64,000 bases of DNA from Deltaproteobacteria bacterium. Its GTDB lineage: Bacteria; Desulfobacterota; Syntrophorhabdia; Syntrophorhabdales; Syntrophorhabdaceae. Position numbers and translations under genes: made by a program. The DNA lies in the NCBI GenBank assembly GCA_022711595.1, contig JAKLET010000007.1:1-64000 (forward strand). Direction: 5' to 3'. The notes beneath the pieces were generated by a model that saw only the letters and a list, made by a program, of their open reading frames with translations, did no database searches and was not told the origin of the DNA. Below, in pieces: positions 24,681-33,934 of the stretch. The first letter of the stretch is position 1; the number at the start of each line of letters is the position of its first letter.

Positions 24681-25193
24681 ATGGACCGGACCCTTCTTCT
24701 TAATACAACCTTCGAACCTATCAGCGTTCTCTCATGGAAAAAAGCCATCACCCTTGTCTATCTCGGAAAGGTAGAGGTCCTTAAGGAATATGAGCGGGAG
24801 ATCAGAGGGGTTTCCATTTCGATACGGCAGCCGGCCGTTATCCGTCTCCTCACGCTTGTCAGGAGTAATCACACCAACGTAAAGTTCTCTCGCAGGAACG
24901 TTTTTCTCCGAGACGACCATACCTGCCAGTACTGCGGTGAGAAGTTCGACGCAAAGCATCTCACCTGCGATCATATTGTTCCCAAATCACGGGGGGGCAT
25001 CACGGAGTGGACGAACATCGTCACGTCCTGCATTGCCTGCAATCTGAAAAAAGGCGACAAGCTTCCCGATGAGGTCAAGATGCACCCGAGGAAAAGGCCT
25101 TCGCGGCCAAATGGTTTTTATATGTTCATACTTCACCTTGGCGTCAAGGTGCCGCCGGATTACTGGCGGGATTACATGTTCGTGAGGAATTGA
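24681..25193 (+). CDS. HNH endonuclease family protein
   Basis: A 170-residue protein. Residues 1-75 form the short N-terminal domain common in this group (LLLNTTFEPISVLSWKKA, then TLVYLGKVEVL). The HNH domain follows: CQYCGEKF, then TCDHIVPKSRGG with Asp97-His98, then WTNIVTSCIACNLKKGD. Two CxxC pairs bind structural zinc, and the catalytic His and Asn are present. Stand-alone proteins of this type are widespread in bacteria and may have DNA-repair or nuclease roles; the target is not known. The HIT gene follows after one base. Confidence 0.92.
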   Translation: MDRTLLLNTTFEPISVLSWKKAITLVYLGKVEVLKEYEREIRGVSISIRQPAVIRLLTLVRSNHTNVKFSRRNVFLRDDHTCQYCGEKFDAKHLTCDHIVPKSRGGITEWTNIVTSCIACNLKKGDKLPDEVKMHPRKRPSRPNGFYMFILHLGVKVPPDYWRDYMFVRN

Positions 25194-25194
25194 T

Positions 25195-25686
25195 ATGGAT
25201 AGGGTCTGGGCTCCCTGGAGAATGGAATATATTACAAGCACAAAGACTGAAGGGGAAAAGAAATGCTTTCTTTGCGTGAACGAAGCAGATGATGAAAGGT
25301 CTCTCGTTGTCGGCAGACTGGGAAAGGCCTTTGTAATAATGAACCGTTTTCCTTATACAAACGGACATGTCATGGTAGTGCCCGTGAGGCATACCGGGCT
25401 CGCAGAGGACTTAAGCGATGAAGAATCCCTCGACATGATGCGTCTCGTGAAGATCATGGTGGCGGTGTACAAGGAAGAATTCAGTGTTGAAGGGGTCAAT
25501 GTGGGTATCAATATAGGGCGGGCCGCGGGGGCCGGTCTTGAAGAGCATATCCATATCCATATGGTGCCGCGATGGTTCGGCGATACGAATTTCATGGCTG
25601 TCACCGGGGAAACAAGGGTCATCTCCGAGCATCTTCTGACCTCCTACGAAAAACTGAAGAGAAAATTTCGTGAAAAGGTTCTTTGA
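25195..25686 (+). CDS. HIT family nucleotide hydrolase/phosphorylase
   Basis: A 163-residue HIT protein with the N-terminal DRVWAPWRMEYI typical of the bacterial AP4A phosphorylase-like branch and the histidine triad EHIHIHMVPRW (His118, His120, His122). A CFLC pair near residue 25 may bind zinc. It should act on dinucleoside polyphosphates or nucleotidyl conjugates in the cytoplasm. Its end overlaps the next gene by 17 bp, so HIT, nucleoside phosphorylase and lexA are translationally linked. Confidence 0.92.
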   Translation: MDRVWAPWRMEYITSTKTEGEKKCFLCVNEADDERSLVVGRLGKAFVIMNRFPYTNGHVMVVPVRHTGLAEDLSDEESLDMMRLVKIMVAVYKEEFSVEGVNVGINIGRAAGAGLEEHIHIHMVPRWFGDTNFMAVTGETRVISEHLLTSYEKLKRKFREKVL

Positions 25687-26416
25687 CCCTTCACAACCGC
25701 TTCTTTCCCCTCAGACGATAGTTCGAGCTTTCACTGGAAGACGGACCGATGAGCTCATGCTTCCCGGGCGGGCGGTCATCACTTTCAGCCAGGCCGATCT
25801 GCACAGGGTGACAAAAGAGAAAGAGGCGTCTGTGGTTGAGCCGTGGTCGTCTTTCAGGGTTCTTCATCATCTCGCGGGAACAAATACTGTTGTTGTGAGG
25901 GCGTTTTTCGGAGGGCCGAATGTCGCGGCCCTTGTGGAGGAGCTTTCCGCGTTCGGTGTCAGCGAGTTCGTGCTGTGGGGTTATTGCGGAAGCATCGCCC
26001 GTGACGGCAGGATAGGGGATCTGTATCTTGTCAGGAGCGCGCTGCGCGAGGACGGTATTTCTTACCACTACCTTGATGACGACAACGATTATGTCACATC
26101 GGACTGGGTTGATGACTGGATGCCGGTCATAAAGGAGGAGGGTTTTCGTGCTGTCCGCGTCTGGAGCACTGACGCGATCTACCGGGAGACGGAAGGGAAG
26201 GTGGAGGCTTATGCGCGGCGCGGCATATCCGGCGTGGAGATGGAGGCGGCTTCACTATATGCGGTAAGCCGGGCAAAGGGATTGAAAGCCGCAGCCTTCC
26301 TTGTTGTTTCCGACCTGTTCTCCGCCGGGCAGTGGGTCAGCGGTTTCCATGGAAAACCCTTCAAGGACGGAGTGAAAAAGATGTCCCGCTTCATGAACGA
26401 AAAAGTGGTTGTCTGA
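25670..26416 (+). CDS. Nucleoside phosphorylase (PNP/UDP family)
   Basis: A 248-residue protein read from GTG 25670 inside the end of the HIT gene. Family features are VITFSQADLHRV, FFGGPNVAALVEEL, EFVLWGYCGSI for phosphate/ribose contacts, and the late GVEMEAASLYAV motif whose Glu binds ribose hydroxyls. ACFLVVSD-like sequence (AAFLVVSDLF) follows. It belongs to the UDP/MTA phosphorylase superfamily (COG2820-like). The nucleoside is unknown. The HIT neighbour suggests salvage of nucleotide breakdown products. It ends on ATGG, the start of lexA. Confidence 0.88.
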   Translation: MKRFFDPSQPLLSPQTIVRAFTGRRTDELMLPGRAVITFSQADLHRVTKEKEASVVEPWSSFRVLHHLAGTNTVVVRAFFGGPNVAALVEELSAFGVSEFVLWGYCGSIARDGRIGDLYLVRSALREDGISYHYLDDDNDYVTSDWVDDWMPVIKEEGFRAVRVWSTDAIYRETEGKVEAYARRGISGVEMEAASLYAVSRAKGLKAAAFLVVSDLFSAGQWVSGFHGKPFKDGVKKMSRFMNEKVVV

Positions 26417-27006
26417 TGGCAGCTCTCACAAAACGCCAGTCGGAGATACTGAAGTTTATCCAGCAGGGTATCGTTCAGAATGGCTATCCCCCCACGATCC
26501 GGGAGATAGCCTCCCGTTTCCGCCTCAATTCCACCCGCACGGTCTATGACCACGTGACTGCCCTTGAAAAAAAGGGCTATCTGCGGCGTGATCGCGGCAA
26601 GGGGAGGGGGCTTAAGCTTCTCGGGAAGCCCGAATTGTCTCTTTCCGGAGAGATATCCGCAGGCAGTCCCATGGTGCCCGTCGCGCTGGACGATACCGTC
26701 AGTCTCGAAATTCTCCTCAATAAGGATCATGTGTTCCTCAAGGTAAGGGGGAACAGCATGATCGAGGACGGGATCTTTGAAGGTGATATAATTGCGGTCA
26801 AGCCCCAATCGTCGGCGCGCAGCGGTGAGATCGTGGCCTGTCTCATTGAAGGAGAAGTCCTGGTCAAGCGTTTCAGTAAAAAACAGGGCGAGATCATCCT
26901 CATGCCCGCGAACAAGGAGATGGAGCCCCTCGTTGTTAAAGAAGGCGAAGGCAGGAAGGTGGAGCTCATCGGCAAGATCGTGGGACTTTTCCGGAAATAC
27001 AGGTAA
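26416..27006 (+). CDS. lexA: LexA repressor (SOS regulator)
   Basis: A 196-residue LexA. The N-terminal winged helix reads LTKRQSEILKFIQQGIVQ, PPTIREIASRF and TVYDHVTALEKKGYL. The autocleavage site is Ala82-Gly83 in ISAGSP; the catalytic dyad is Ser114 in GNSMIEDGI and Lys151 in EVLVKRF. All are as in active LexA. Its start codon overlaps the stop of the phosphorylase gene. I see no obvious LexA box directly upstream, and the operator type of this lineage cannot be read from one gene. Confidence 0.95.
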   Translation: MAALTKRQSEILKFIQQGIVQNGYPPTIREIASRFRLNSTRTVYDHVTALEKKGYLRRDRGKGRGLKLLGKPELSLSGEISAGSPMVPVALDDTVSLEILLNKDHVFLKVRGNSMIEDGIFEGDIIAVKPQSSARSGEIVACLIEGEVLVKRFSKKQGEIILMPANKEMEPLVVKEGEGRKVELIGKIVGLFRKYR

Positions 27007-27007
27007 A

Positions 27008-27120
27008 CCGTTTCAGCCGTTGAATAGACCGTAAAGCGTAAAACCGTAAAGTGTAAAAGCTTCATGTAAGTTTTTATGGCTTTTCCCGTTGAAACGGCTG
27101 AAGCTGTTCAAGCGGCTGAA
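27008..27120. repeat. Intergenic CGGCTTGAA-type repeat, site 2
   Basis: TTTCAGCCGTTGAA near 27010 is complementary to TTGAAACGGCTGAAG near 27090, with GTTCAAGCGGCTGAAAC after it. It fills the gap between the convergent lexA and efflux genes and could serve both as a terminator. Confidence 0.6.
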
Positions 27121-27127
27121 ACTGTCT

Positions 27128-28537
27128 TTATTTGCTTCCCCCTCCCAGCACCTTGTAAAGTACGACCATGTTTGAGAGCTTTGCGAGCCGGATGGAGATG
27201 AGGCCCTGCTGGGCGGAATAGAGGCTGCGCTGCGCGTCAAGGACAGTGAGGTAACTGTCTATCCCTTTTGTGTAGCGTGCGTCGGCAAGACGGTATGTGT
27301 TTGACGAGGCCTCAACGAGGGACCTCTGCGCGGCCATCTGATCGCCCACGGTGCCCTTCCGGGCGAGGGTGTCTGCTACCTCCCTGAAAGCCGACTGGAT
27401 CGCCTTCTCGTATTGTGCCAGGGATATCTCGCGGTCTGCCTTTGCGGCCTTGAGATTGGCCCACAGCAGGACGCTGTTGAAGATCGGCTGGGTGACCTGC
27501 GGTACAAAGCTCCAGGTCGCGGCCCCGGCCTTGAATAGTCCGGCGAGTTCACTGCTGGTTGTCCCGATGCTGGTGGTCAGGGTGATAGTGGGAAAGAACG
27601 CCGCGCGGGCCGCCCCTATATTGGCATTGGCGGCCTTGAGCAGGCTTTCGGCCTGAAGGATGTCGGGTCTTTGCAGGAGGACCTCGGAGGAGAGCCCCGC
27701 AGACAGGTCCTTCGGCGCGGTAATGGCGTCCAGGTTGTCTGCCATGAGCTCGGCGGGTACGGCAGCGCCGACGAGGAGGTTCAGTGCGTTCTCGTCCATC
27801 GCGGCGAGGGCCGTATACCGTGCGGCGTCCACTCGCGCCGCTTCAACCCTGGTCTTTGCCTGGTTGAGATCGAGTTCCGACGAGGATCCGAGCTCATAGC
27901 GTCGTTTTATCATGCTGTAAGAGGTTTCCTGGGCCTCGAGTGTCGATCTGGCGAGCCTTAAGTTCTCCCTGTCGGCCGCGAGGGCCAGATAGGCGTTGGC
28001 GACCTCGGCGATGAGTGCGATCTGGACGCTGCGCCTGGCATGCTCGGTGGCGAGATACTGTTCCAGGGCACGGTCCTTGAGGCTGCGTATGCGCCCGAAG
28101 AAGTCCATCTCCCAGGAGGTGATCCCCACGTTGGCGTTGTACTGCCGCACGTTTTTGCCTTCACCGCTGTCGGAGATGTCGGCGGGGATCCTGTATTCGT
28201 TCAGGCTTCCCGAAGCGTTCGGCAGGGGAAGGAGCACGGCCCATGAGATCTGATAGACGGCCCGGGTCTTCTCGATATTGAGCGCCGCTACCCTGAGATC
28301 CCGGTTATTGTCGAGGGCGAGGGCGATGACCTTCTGAAGCTTCTCGTCGGTGTAGAACTCGCGCCAGCCGATGTCGGCAGCGGCCGCACCGGCCTGCCCC
28401 GCAGAGATCTCTTTGTAAGCCGGGCCGCTCGGCCACGATGCGGGCACGGGCATGTCGGGACGTTTATAGGCCGGGGCCATTGTGCATCCGGCAAGGCACG
28501 CGATCGTTATAATGATGATAACCGCACTTCGTATCAT
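27128..28537 (-). CDS. RND efflux outer-membrane factor (NodT/OprM family lipoprotein)
   Basis: A 469-residue outer-membrane channel. It has signal and lipobox CLAGCTMAPAYKRPDMPVP and two outer-membrane-efflux repeats, recognisable by LALDNNRDLRVAALNIEK, SWEMDFFGRIRSLK, RYELGSSSELDLNQAKT and LQRPDILQAE. It forms the trimeric exit duct of a tripartite pump. The start is ATG 28537 behind GGAGGG; an extended upstream frame lies inside the permease gene. It starts one base after the permease stop on the minus strand. Confidence 0.94.
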   Translation of the reverse strand: MIRSAVIIIITIACLAGCTMAPAYKRPDMPVPASWPSGPAYKEISAGQAGAAAADIGWREFYTDEKLQKVIALALDNNRDLRVAALNIEKTRAVYQISWAVLLPLPNASGSLNEYRIPADISDSGEGKNVRQYNANVGITSWEMDFFGRIRSLKDRALEQYLATEHARRSVQIALIAEVANAYLALAADRENLRLARSTLEAQETSYSMIKRRYELGSSSELDLNQAKTRVEAARVDAARYTALAAMDENALNLLVGAAVPAELMADNLDAITAPKDLSAGLSSEVLLQRPDILQAESLLKAANANIGAARAAFFPTITLTTSIGTTSSELAGLFKAGAATWSFVPQVTQPIFNSVLLWANLKAAKADREISLAQYEKAIQSAFREVADTLARKGTVGDQMAAQRSLVEASSNTYRLADARYTKGIDSYLTVLDAQRSLYSAQQGLISIRLAKLSNMVVLYKVLGGGSK

Positions 28538-28538
28538 A

Positions 28539-31500
28539 TCAGCGTCCCTCCGGAGGTGTGGTCGTTTCAGGGGGCACCGCAGGTGTTTCATTCGGCTTCT
28601 TTTTCTTGAAAAATTGAGAAACCACGACAAAGAGCAGCGGGATGTAGAAGAGGTCAATGAACGTGGCGGAAAGCATCCCACCGGTCACCGCGGTACCGAT
28701 GGCCTTCATCGCCCCGGCGCCGGCCCCTGTTGAGATGGCGAGCGGCAGGACACCGAAGAAGAAAGCCAGCGAGGTCATTATGACCGGCCTGAACCTTACC
28801 CGGACCGCACCGAGGGTGGCTTCGATCAGCCCTTCGCCGTTTGCCATCCGTTCCCGTGCGAACTGGATGATGAGGATGGCGTTCTTTGTCGTCAGGCCCA
28901 GGGTGGTGAGGAACCCGATCTGGAAATAGACGTCATTGTGCAGCCCCCGCGTCCAGGTAAAGAGCGTTGCGCCGAACACACCCAGCGGCAGCATAAGCAT
29001 ATTGGCGATCGGGATGGGCCAGCTTTCATAGAGGGCTGCCACGCACAGGAAGATCACCAGGACGGAAAAAGCATACAGGAGGGGGGCCTGGGAACTGGAC
29101 ATCTTCTCCTGGTAGGACAGCCCGGTCCATTCGAAGCCGATCCCCTGGGGCAGTTTCGTGACAGCTTCTTCCATGGCCTTCATCGCCTCTCCGGAGCTTT
29201 TTCCCGGCGCAGGTTCTCCCTGGATGTTCATGGAAGGGAAGCCGTTGAAACGTTCCAACCTGGGGGAGCCCGATGTCCAGTGACTTGAGGCGATGGCAGA
29301 GAAGGGGACCATCTTGCCCCTGTCGTTGCGCACGTAAAGCTTGTCGATGTCCTTGGGCAGCATGCGGTGGGGAGCGTCAGCCTGGATAAACACGCGCTTG
29401 ACACGGCCGCCCTGCACGAAATTGTTCACGTATGCGCTGCCGAATGCCGTAGAGATGGTATTGTGTATGGAACTTATGGGAACACCGAGGGCGCCTGCCT
29501 TTTCCCAATCCACATCAACGCGGTATTCCGAGAGGTCTTCCATCCCGTTGGGCCTCACCTTGGTGAGGCGCTTGTCCTGGGAGGCAATACCGAGCAGCTG
29601 GTTGCGGGCCTCCATCAGTTTCTGGTGGCCCAGGCCGCCCCGGTCGAGGAGCTGGAAGTCGAACCCGGTGGCGGTGCCCAGTTCGATCACGGCGGGAGGC
29701 GGAAAGGCGAACACAAGGGCGTTGCGGTACTGTGAGAAGGCCCTCATGGCTCGCTCAGCCACGGCCTTTACCTTGAGCTTCGAGCTTCCCCGGAGCTTCC
29801 AGTCCTTGAGCTTGACGAACACCAGACCGTTGGTCTGGGACCTTCCGGAGAACCCAATGCCCGAGACCACCATGCACGATTCAACCGTCTCTTTCTCGTT
29901 TTCCCTGAAATGGCGCTGCACGTTGTTGACGATCTCTTTGGTCTGTTCAATGGTGGAACCCGTGGGGAGCATGATCTGGGCGAGCAGGATCCCCTGGTCC
30001 TCTTCGGGAACGTATGACGTGGGCATGCGCCAGAAGATAAGCCCCGCGATGGCAACGATCACGAGGTAAGCGACGAAATAACGTTTTCTCCTCGAGAAGG
30101 AGCGCCCAACTATTGCGGCATAGCGGTCCCTGGTCCGGAAGAAATGGCGGTCGAACCAGGCAAAGAAGGGGCGCAATATGGGGAACGCGTTCTCCGCCGG
30201 TTCGTGCCCTTTGGGCACCGGTTTGAGCAGGGTGGCGCAGAGGACCGGCGTCAGTATGAGGGCCACGATCACCGACAGGAGCATGGAGGAGATGATGGTC
30301 ACCGAGAACTGGCGGTAGATGACCCCCGTTGACCCGCCGAAGAAGGCCATGGGGCCGAAAACTGCGGAGAGGACGAGCCCGATGCCGATGAGGGCGCTGG
30401 TGATCTGTTCCATCGATTTTGCCGTGGCTTCCTTGGGGGGAAGCCCCTCCTCACTCATGATACGTTCCACGTTTTCCACCACGACGATGGCGTCATCCAC
30501 CAGAAGCCCGATGGACAGGACCATGGCGAACATGGTGAGCATATTGATGGAGAAGCCGAAGAGACTGAGGACGGCGAAGGTGCCGAGGAGAACGATGGGC
30601 ACCGCGATGGTCGGTATCAGCGTGGCCCGGATGTTCCCCATGAAGAGCCACATGATAAGGAAGACCAGCAGTATTGCCTCGAAGAGGGTTTCCACCACTT
30701 CGCCGATGGCCACCCTGACAAAGGGGGTCGTGTCGTAGGGATAGACGACCTTCATGCCCTTCGGGAAATAGCGGCTCATCTCTTTCAGTTTTGCCTTGAC
30801 CGCGTCTGCCGTATCGAGCGCGTTCGCTCCCGCTGCCATACGGATGGCCATTCCTGCCGATGGTTTGTCGTTATAGAAGCCCTCTATGTCGTAGGTGTCG
30901 GTCCCCAGTTCCACCCGCCCCACGTCCTTAACGCGCACGATAGAACCATCGGGATTGACGCGCACGGGAATGGCGGCAAACTCATCGGGAGTTTTGAGCA
31001 TGCTCTGAACGATTATGGAGACATTGAGGCGCTGGCCTTTTACGGCCGGTGTCCCGCCCAGCTGGCCCGCGGACACCTCCGCGTTGTAAGTCTTGAGAGC
31101 CGCCGTTACGTCGGCGACGGTCAGGTTGTAATCGGTCAGCCTGTCGGGGTTTATCCAGACGCGCATGGCGTACTGGGAGCCGAAATTTTCTACCTCACCC
31201 ACACCGGGTACCCTCGCGAGCACCTTCTCCAGGTTGGACTGGGCGTAGTCCCGAAGATCGTTGCCATCCATGCTTTCGTCTTCGGATATGAGGCCCACGA
31301 TCATAAGCCAGTTCCTGGTGGCTTTGCCCACGGTGATACCCTGGCGCTGAACGGCCTCGGGCAGGCTGGACATGGCGAGCTGGAGCTTGTTCTGCACCTT
31401 GGACCAGGCGAGGTCGGGATCGGTCCCGGGAGCGAAGGTGAGCTCGATGCGGGAGCCTCCCGCAGAATCGCTGATTGCGGAGAGATAGAGCATCTTGTCG

Positions 31501-31718
31501 AGGCCCGTCATCTTCTGTTCGATGATCTGGGTCACGCTGTTCTCGACGGTCTCCGCCGAGGCGCCGGGGTATGTGCTCGCGATATAGATCGAAGGGGGCG
31601 CGATAGGGGGATACTGGGACACGGGCAGACTGTAGACGGCAAGGCCGCCCACGAGCATGATGATGATTGCGATGACCCAGGCGAAGACGGGGCGCTCAAG
31701 GAAGAATTTGGATAGCAT
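28539..31718 (-). CDS. RND multidrug efflux permease (AcrB/HAE1 family)
   Basis: A 1059-residue inner-membrane transporter starting MLSKFFLERPVFAWVIAIII. It has twelve membrane segments in two halves with two large periplasmic loops. The proton-relay aspartates are in LLVDDAIVVVENVERIM, and the second half shows LTTKNAILIIQFA, typical of HAE1 pumps. Length and architecture are normal. ATG 31718 follows GGAGGGG. It exports hydrophobic or amphiphilic compounds with the adaptor and channel encoded on either side. The C-terminus is PEGR. Confidence 0.96.
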   Translation of the reverse strand: MLSKFFLERPVFAWVIAIIIMLVGGLAVYSLPVSQYPPIAPPSIYIASTYPGASAETVENSVTQIIEQKMTGLDKMLYLSAISDSAGGSRIELTFAPGTDPDLAWSKVQNKLQLAMSSLPEAVQRQGITVGKATRNWLMIVGLISEDESMDGNDLRDYAQSNLEKVLARVPGVGEVENFGSQYAMRVWINPDRLTDYNLTVADVTAALKTYNAEVSAGQLGGTPAVKGQRLNVSIIVQSMLKTPDEFAAIPVRVNPDGSIVRVKDVGRVELGTDTYDIEGFYNDKPSAGMAIRMAAGANALDTADAVKAKLKEMSRYFPKGMKVVYPYDTTPFVRVAIGEVVETLFEAILLVFLIMWLFMGNIRATLIPTIAVPIVLLGTFAVLSLFGFSINMLTMFAMVLSIGLLVDDAIVVVENVERIMSEEGLPPKEATAKSMEQITSALIGIGLVLSAVFGPMAFFGGSTGVIYRQFSVTIISSMLLSVIVALILTPVLCATLLKPVPKGHEPAENAFPILRPFFAWFDRHFFRTRDRYAAIVGRSFSRRKRYFVAYLVIVAIAGLIFWRMPTSYVPEEDQGILLAQIMLPTGSTIEQTKEIVNNVQRHFRENEKETVESCMVVSGIGFSGRSQTNGLVFVKLKDWKLRGSSKLKVKAVAERAMRAFSQYRNALVFAFPPPAVIELGTATGFDFQLLDRGGLGHQKLMEARNQLLGIASQDKRLTKVRPNGMEDLSEYRVDVDWEKAGALGVPISSIHNTISTAFGSAYVNNFVQGGRVKRVFIQADAPHRMLPKDIDKLYVRNDRGKMVPFSAIASSHWTSGSPRLERFNGFPSMNIQGEPAPGKSSGEAMKAMEEAVTKLPQGIGFEWTGLSYQEKMSSSQAPLLYAFSVLVIFLCVAALYESWPIPIANMLMLPLGVFGATLFTWTRGLHNDVYFQIGFLTTLGLTTKNAILIIQFARERMANGEGLIEATLGAVRVRFRPVIMTSLAFFFGVLPLAISTGAGAGAMKAIGTAVTGGMLSATFIDLFYIPLLFVVVSQFFKKKKPNETPAVPPETTTPPEGR

Positions 31719-31731
31719 CAGGCCCCTCCGT

Positions 31732-32994
31732 TCACTTTGTCTTTGCAGGCGGCTGGGCCGGGTTTTCAGGGGCGGCCTTTTCCGGGACCTGAGCGTCTTT
31801 CTGACCGGTGCCGGGGGCAGGGGCGGTTTTTTCTGCCGGCTCACCGTCCTTCTTGCCGGAGTTGAAGGGGACGATCTTTACGGGAACACCGGGGCGGACC
31901 CTTTGAAGACCTTCGATGATCACCCGGTCGCCGGGAGCGAGGCCGGAAGTTACGAGCCATTTGTCGCCAATGGCCTTGTCCGTTGCTACCATTCTCAACT
32001 CGACCTTCTCTTTCGCATCTACCACAAGGGCATACGGGTTGCCCTTGGGGTCGCGGGAGATCCCCTGCTGGGGCACAAGTATCGCCTGTTCGGCAACACC
32101 CTCCTGGACGAGCGCACGGACGTACATGCCGGGCAGGAGAATATTCCTTGGGTTTGGAAAGACCATCCTGAGGATGAACGACCCCGTGCTGGGGTCGACG
32201 GTTACATCGGAGAACTTCAGGGTCCCCTCCTGCGGATAAGGCGTGCCGTCTTCGAGGATCAGCCTGACCTTTGCCTGGTTGGGGCCGTTAGTCTTTATCT
32301 GGCCCGATGAAAGGCTGTTCTTGAGCTTGAGCAGGTTCGCGCTCGACTGCATGGCATCCACGTACATGGGGTCGAGCTTCTGGATGGTCGTGAACGCAAT
32401 GGCCTGGTTGGCCGTCGCGAGGGCGCCCACGGTCACGCTTGATTTGCCGATGCGCCCGGCGATGGGCGCGCTTACACGGGTGTATCCCAGGTTGATACGG
32501 GCGGTTTCAACCGCGGCCTTCCAGTATTTGACATCGGCCTCAGCCTGCATATGGGCGGCGGAAACATCTTCAAACTCCTGCTGGCTCACCGCCTTGATGG
32601 CGACCAGTTCTTTGTAGCGCCCCGCCTTGGACCTGGCGGGCGGCAGATTGGCCTCAGCCCTTGCGAGAGAGGCGCTCGCGTTATCGAATGCCGCCTGGTA
32701 TGGTGCCGGGTCGATCTGGTAAAGGGTTTCGCCGGCCTTGACGTCGCTGCCCTCGGTAAAGAAGCGTTTTTTTATGATACCGCTCACCTGGGGCCTCACC
32801 TCGGCAACGAGGAAAGCGGACGTCCTTCCCGGCAATTCAGTGATGATAGGCACTGTCTCGTGTTTGATGACCACGACGGCCACTTCGGGGGCGGCCTGCT
32901 GCGGCTGCTTTTTGTTTCCGCAGCTCGTGAACAAAAGGAAGACGACGAGAACCCCCAGGATGGCAATGAGACCTGATTTGCTGAAACCCCGCAT
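31732..32994 (-). CDS. RND efflux periplasmic adaptor (AcrA/MexA family)
   Basis: A 420-residue membrane-fusion protein with lipobox LFTSCGNKK, so it is membrane-anchored. It has biotinyl-lipoyl halves (GRTSAFLVAEVRPQVSGII and VSAPIAGRIGKSSVTVGAL), a hairpin, a beta-barrel (VTVDPSTGSFILRMVFPNP, LLPGMYVRA) and a Pro/Lys/Ala-rich tail of about 40 residues that is longer than usual. ATG 32994 has GAGAGGTG upstream. It lies between the TetR and permease genes. Confidence 0.95.
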   Translation of the reverse strand: MRGFSKSGLIAILGVLVVFLLFTSCGNKKQPQQAAPEVAVVVIKHETVPIITELPGRTSAFLVAEVRPQVSGIIKKRFFTEGSDVKAGETLYQIDPAPYQAAFDNASASLARAEANLPPARSKAGRYKELVAIKAVSQQEFEDVSAAHMQAEADVKYWKAAVETARINLGYTRVSAPIAGRIGKSSVTVGALATANQAIAFTTIQKLDPMYVDAMQSSANLLKLKNSLSSGQIKTNGPNQAKVRLILEDGTPYPQEGTLKFSDVTVDPSTGSFILRMVFPNPRNILLPGMYVRALVQEGVAEQAILVPQQGISRDPKGNPYALVVDAKEKVELRMVATDKAIGDKWLVTSGLAPGDRVIIEGLQRVRPGVPVKIVPFNSGKKDGEPAEKTAPAPGTGQKDAQVPEKAAPENPAQPPAKTK

Positions 32995-33086
32995 GCAACA
33001 CCTCTCTGCTGATAGAATTCTTATGTTTCCTTCCGGTACGCCGGGGCCGTCATGTCCCCGGTCGCCGTTACTGCGATCCTTAAAGC

Positions 33087-33635
33087 CTATTGTGTGCTTT
33101 CTTCGATGAGCCTCATCAGTTCATTGATGATATTCATGCGCTCCTGCTCATCGAATGGCGATATGGACAGCATTTCATGCATCCACAGTGAGTCCGCCGC
33201 GAGAGCGAAGATGGATGCCCTTTCAAAGCTCATACCCGGTGACGCAAGCTCCAGGTATGTTTGCCTGACTATTTTGCGGATGGGTTCGTTCAGCCGTGGA
33301 TTGTGCGCCACGGCGGCAAAGAGAGAAGCGCCCAGGTTGTCGTGCAGACAGTCACGGGACAGGAATGAGAGTATGAGACTTTTAAGCTGCCGTGAAGGGT
33401 CGTCGCCGAGCCCTTCGAGTATCTTTTGCCGCCTTTCATGGTGCATTTCGATCCGGCGTTTGACCATTGCCTCGAGGAGGGCCACTTTCGAAGGGAAGTG
33501 ATGGAGGAGCCCGCCTTTGCTCACTCCCGCCCTCGCGGCCACGGCGTCAAGCGTCATGTGCGACGCGCCTGCCTCTATTACAACGGCCTCGGCGGCGTCG
33601 ATTATGGCATCATACGAACTGGCCCGTGGGCTCAT
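33087..33635 (-). CDS. TetR-family repressor of the efflux operon
   Basis: A 182-residue regulator. The N-terminal helix-turn-helix reads IIDAAEAVVIEAG, TLDAVAARAGVSKGGLLHHFPSK and LLEAMVKRR; the C-terminal domain is a helical ligand-binding domain. ATG 33635 is chosen behind AGGGAG; the in-frame GTG at 33641 is too close to the site. It is the first gene of the minus-strand order TetR-adaptor-permease-channel. A 30-bp palindrome starts 19 bp upstream, so it most likely represses its own operon and is released by a pump substrate. Confidence 0.93.
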   Translation of the reverse strand: MSPRASSYDAIIDAAEAVVIEAGASHMTLDAVAARAGVSKGGLLHHFPSKVALLEAMVKRRIEMHHERRQKILEGLGDDPSRQLKSLILSFLSRDCLHDNLGASLFAAVAHNPRLNEPIRKIVRQTYLELASPGMSFERASIFALAADSLWMHEMLSISPFDEQERMNIINELMRLIEESTQ

Positions 33636-33653
33636 AAACACTCCCTGAAAATA

Positions 33654-33683
33654 TAAACTATACAGTCCAGACGGTACAGTTTA
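33654..33683. promoter_or_regulatory. TetR operator candidate
   Basis: A 30-bp imperfect palindrome with outer arms TAAACTATAC and GTACAGTTTA (9 of 10 complementary) and inner arms ACAGTC/GACGGT around the same centre. It lies 19 bp upstream of the TetR start codon, the usual position for autorepression. Confidence 0.75.
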
Positions 33684-33762
33684 AAATCAGTCACACATTA
33701 TTGTCAAAGGATAATTTAATTGTCCTTATGATAACGATAAGTTATACCTTATTAAACAGGGA

Positions 33763-33930
33763 CGGCTTGAACCGTTTGAGCGGCTTGAACAGCTTGAACG
33801 GAAAGGAATAAGAGCGGCTTGATTGCTTGAAAATGTTGGATCTTTTGGGAACCAAGTCTTGGGGAATATATTCTTTTAACCTTTTATTCCAATCGCTTCA
33901 TAAACTCTTAAACATTCAAACTTTCAAACT
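33763..33930. repeat. Intergenic CGGCTTGAA-type repeat, site 3
   Basis: ACGGCTTGAACCGTTTGAGC, then GGCTTGAACAGCTTGAACGG and later GCGGCTTGATTGCTTG lie on one side; TTCAAACTTTCAAACTG lies on the other. It fills the gap between the TetR operator and marC. Confidence 0.6.
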
Positions 33931-33934
33931 GTTC

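Noticed and set aside
29341..30738. Plus-strand frames opposite the RND permease
   Set aside because: They are antisense shadows of a well-conserved AcrB-type gene and have no ribosome sites.
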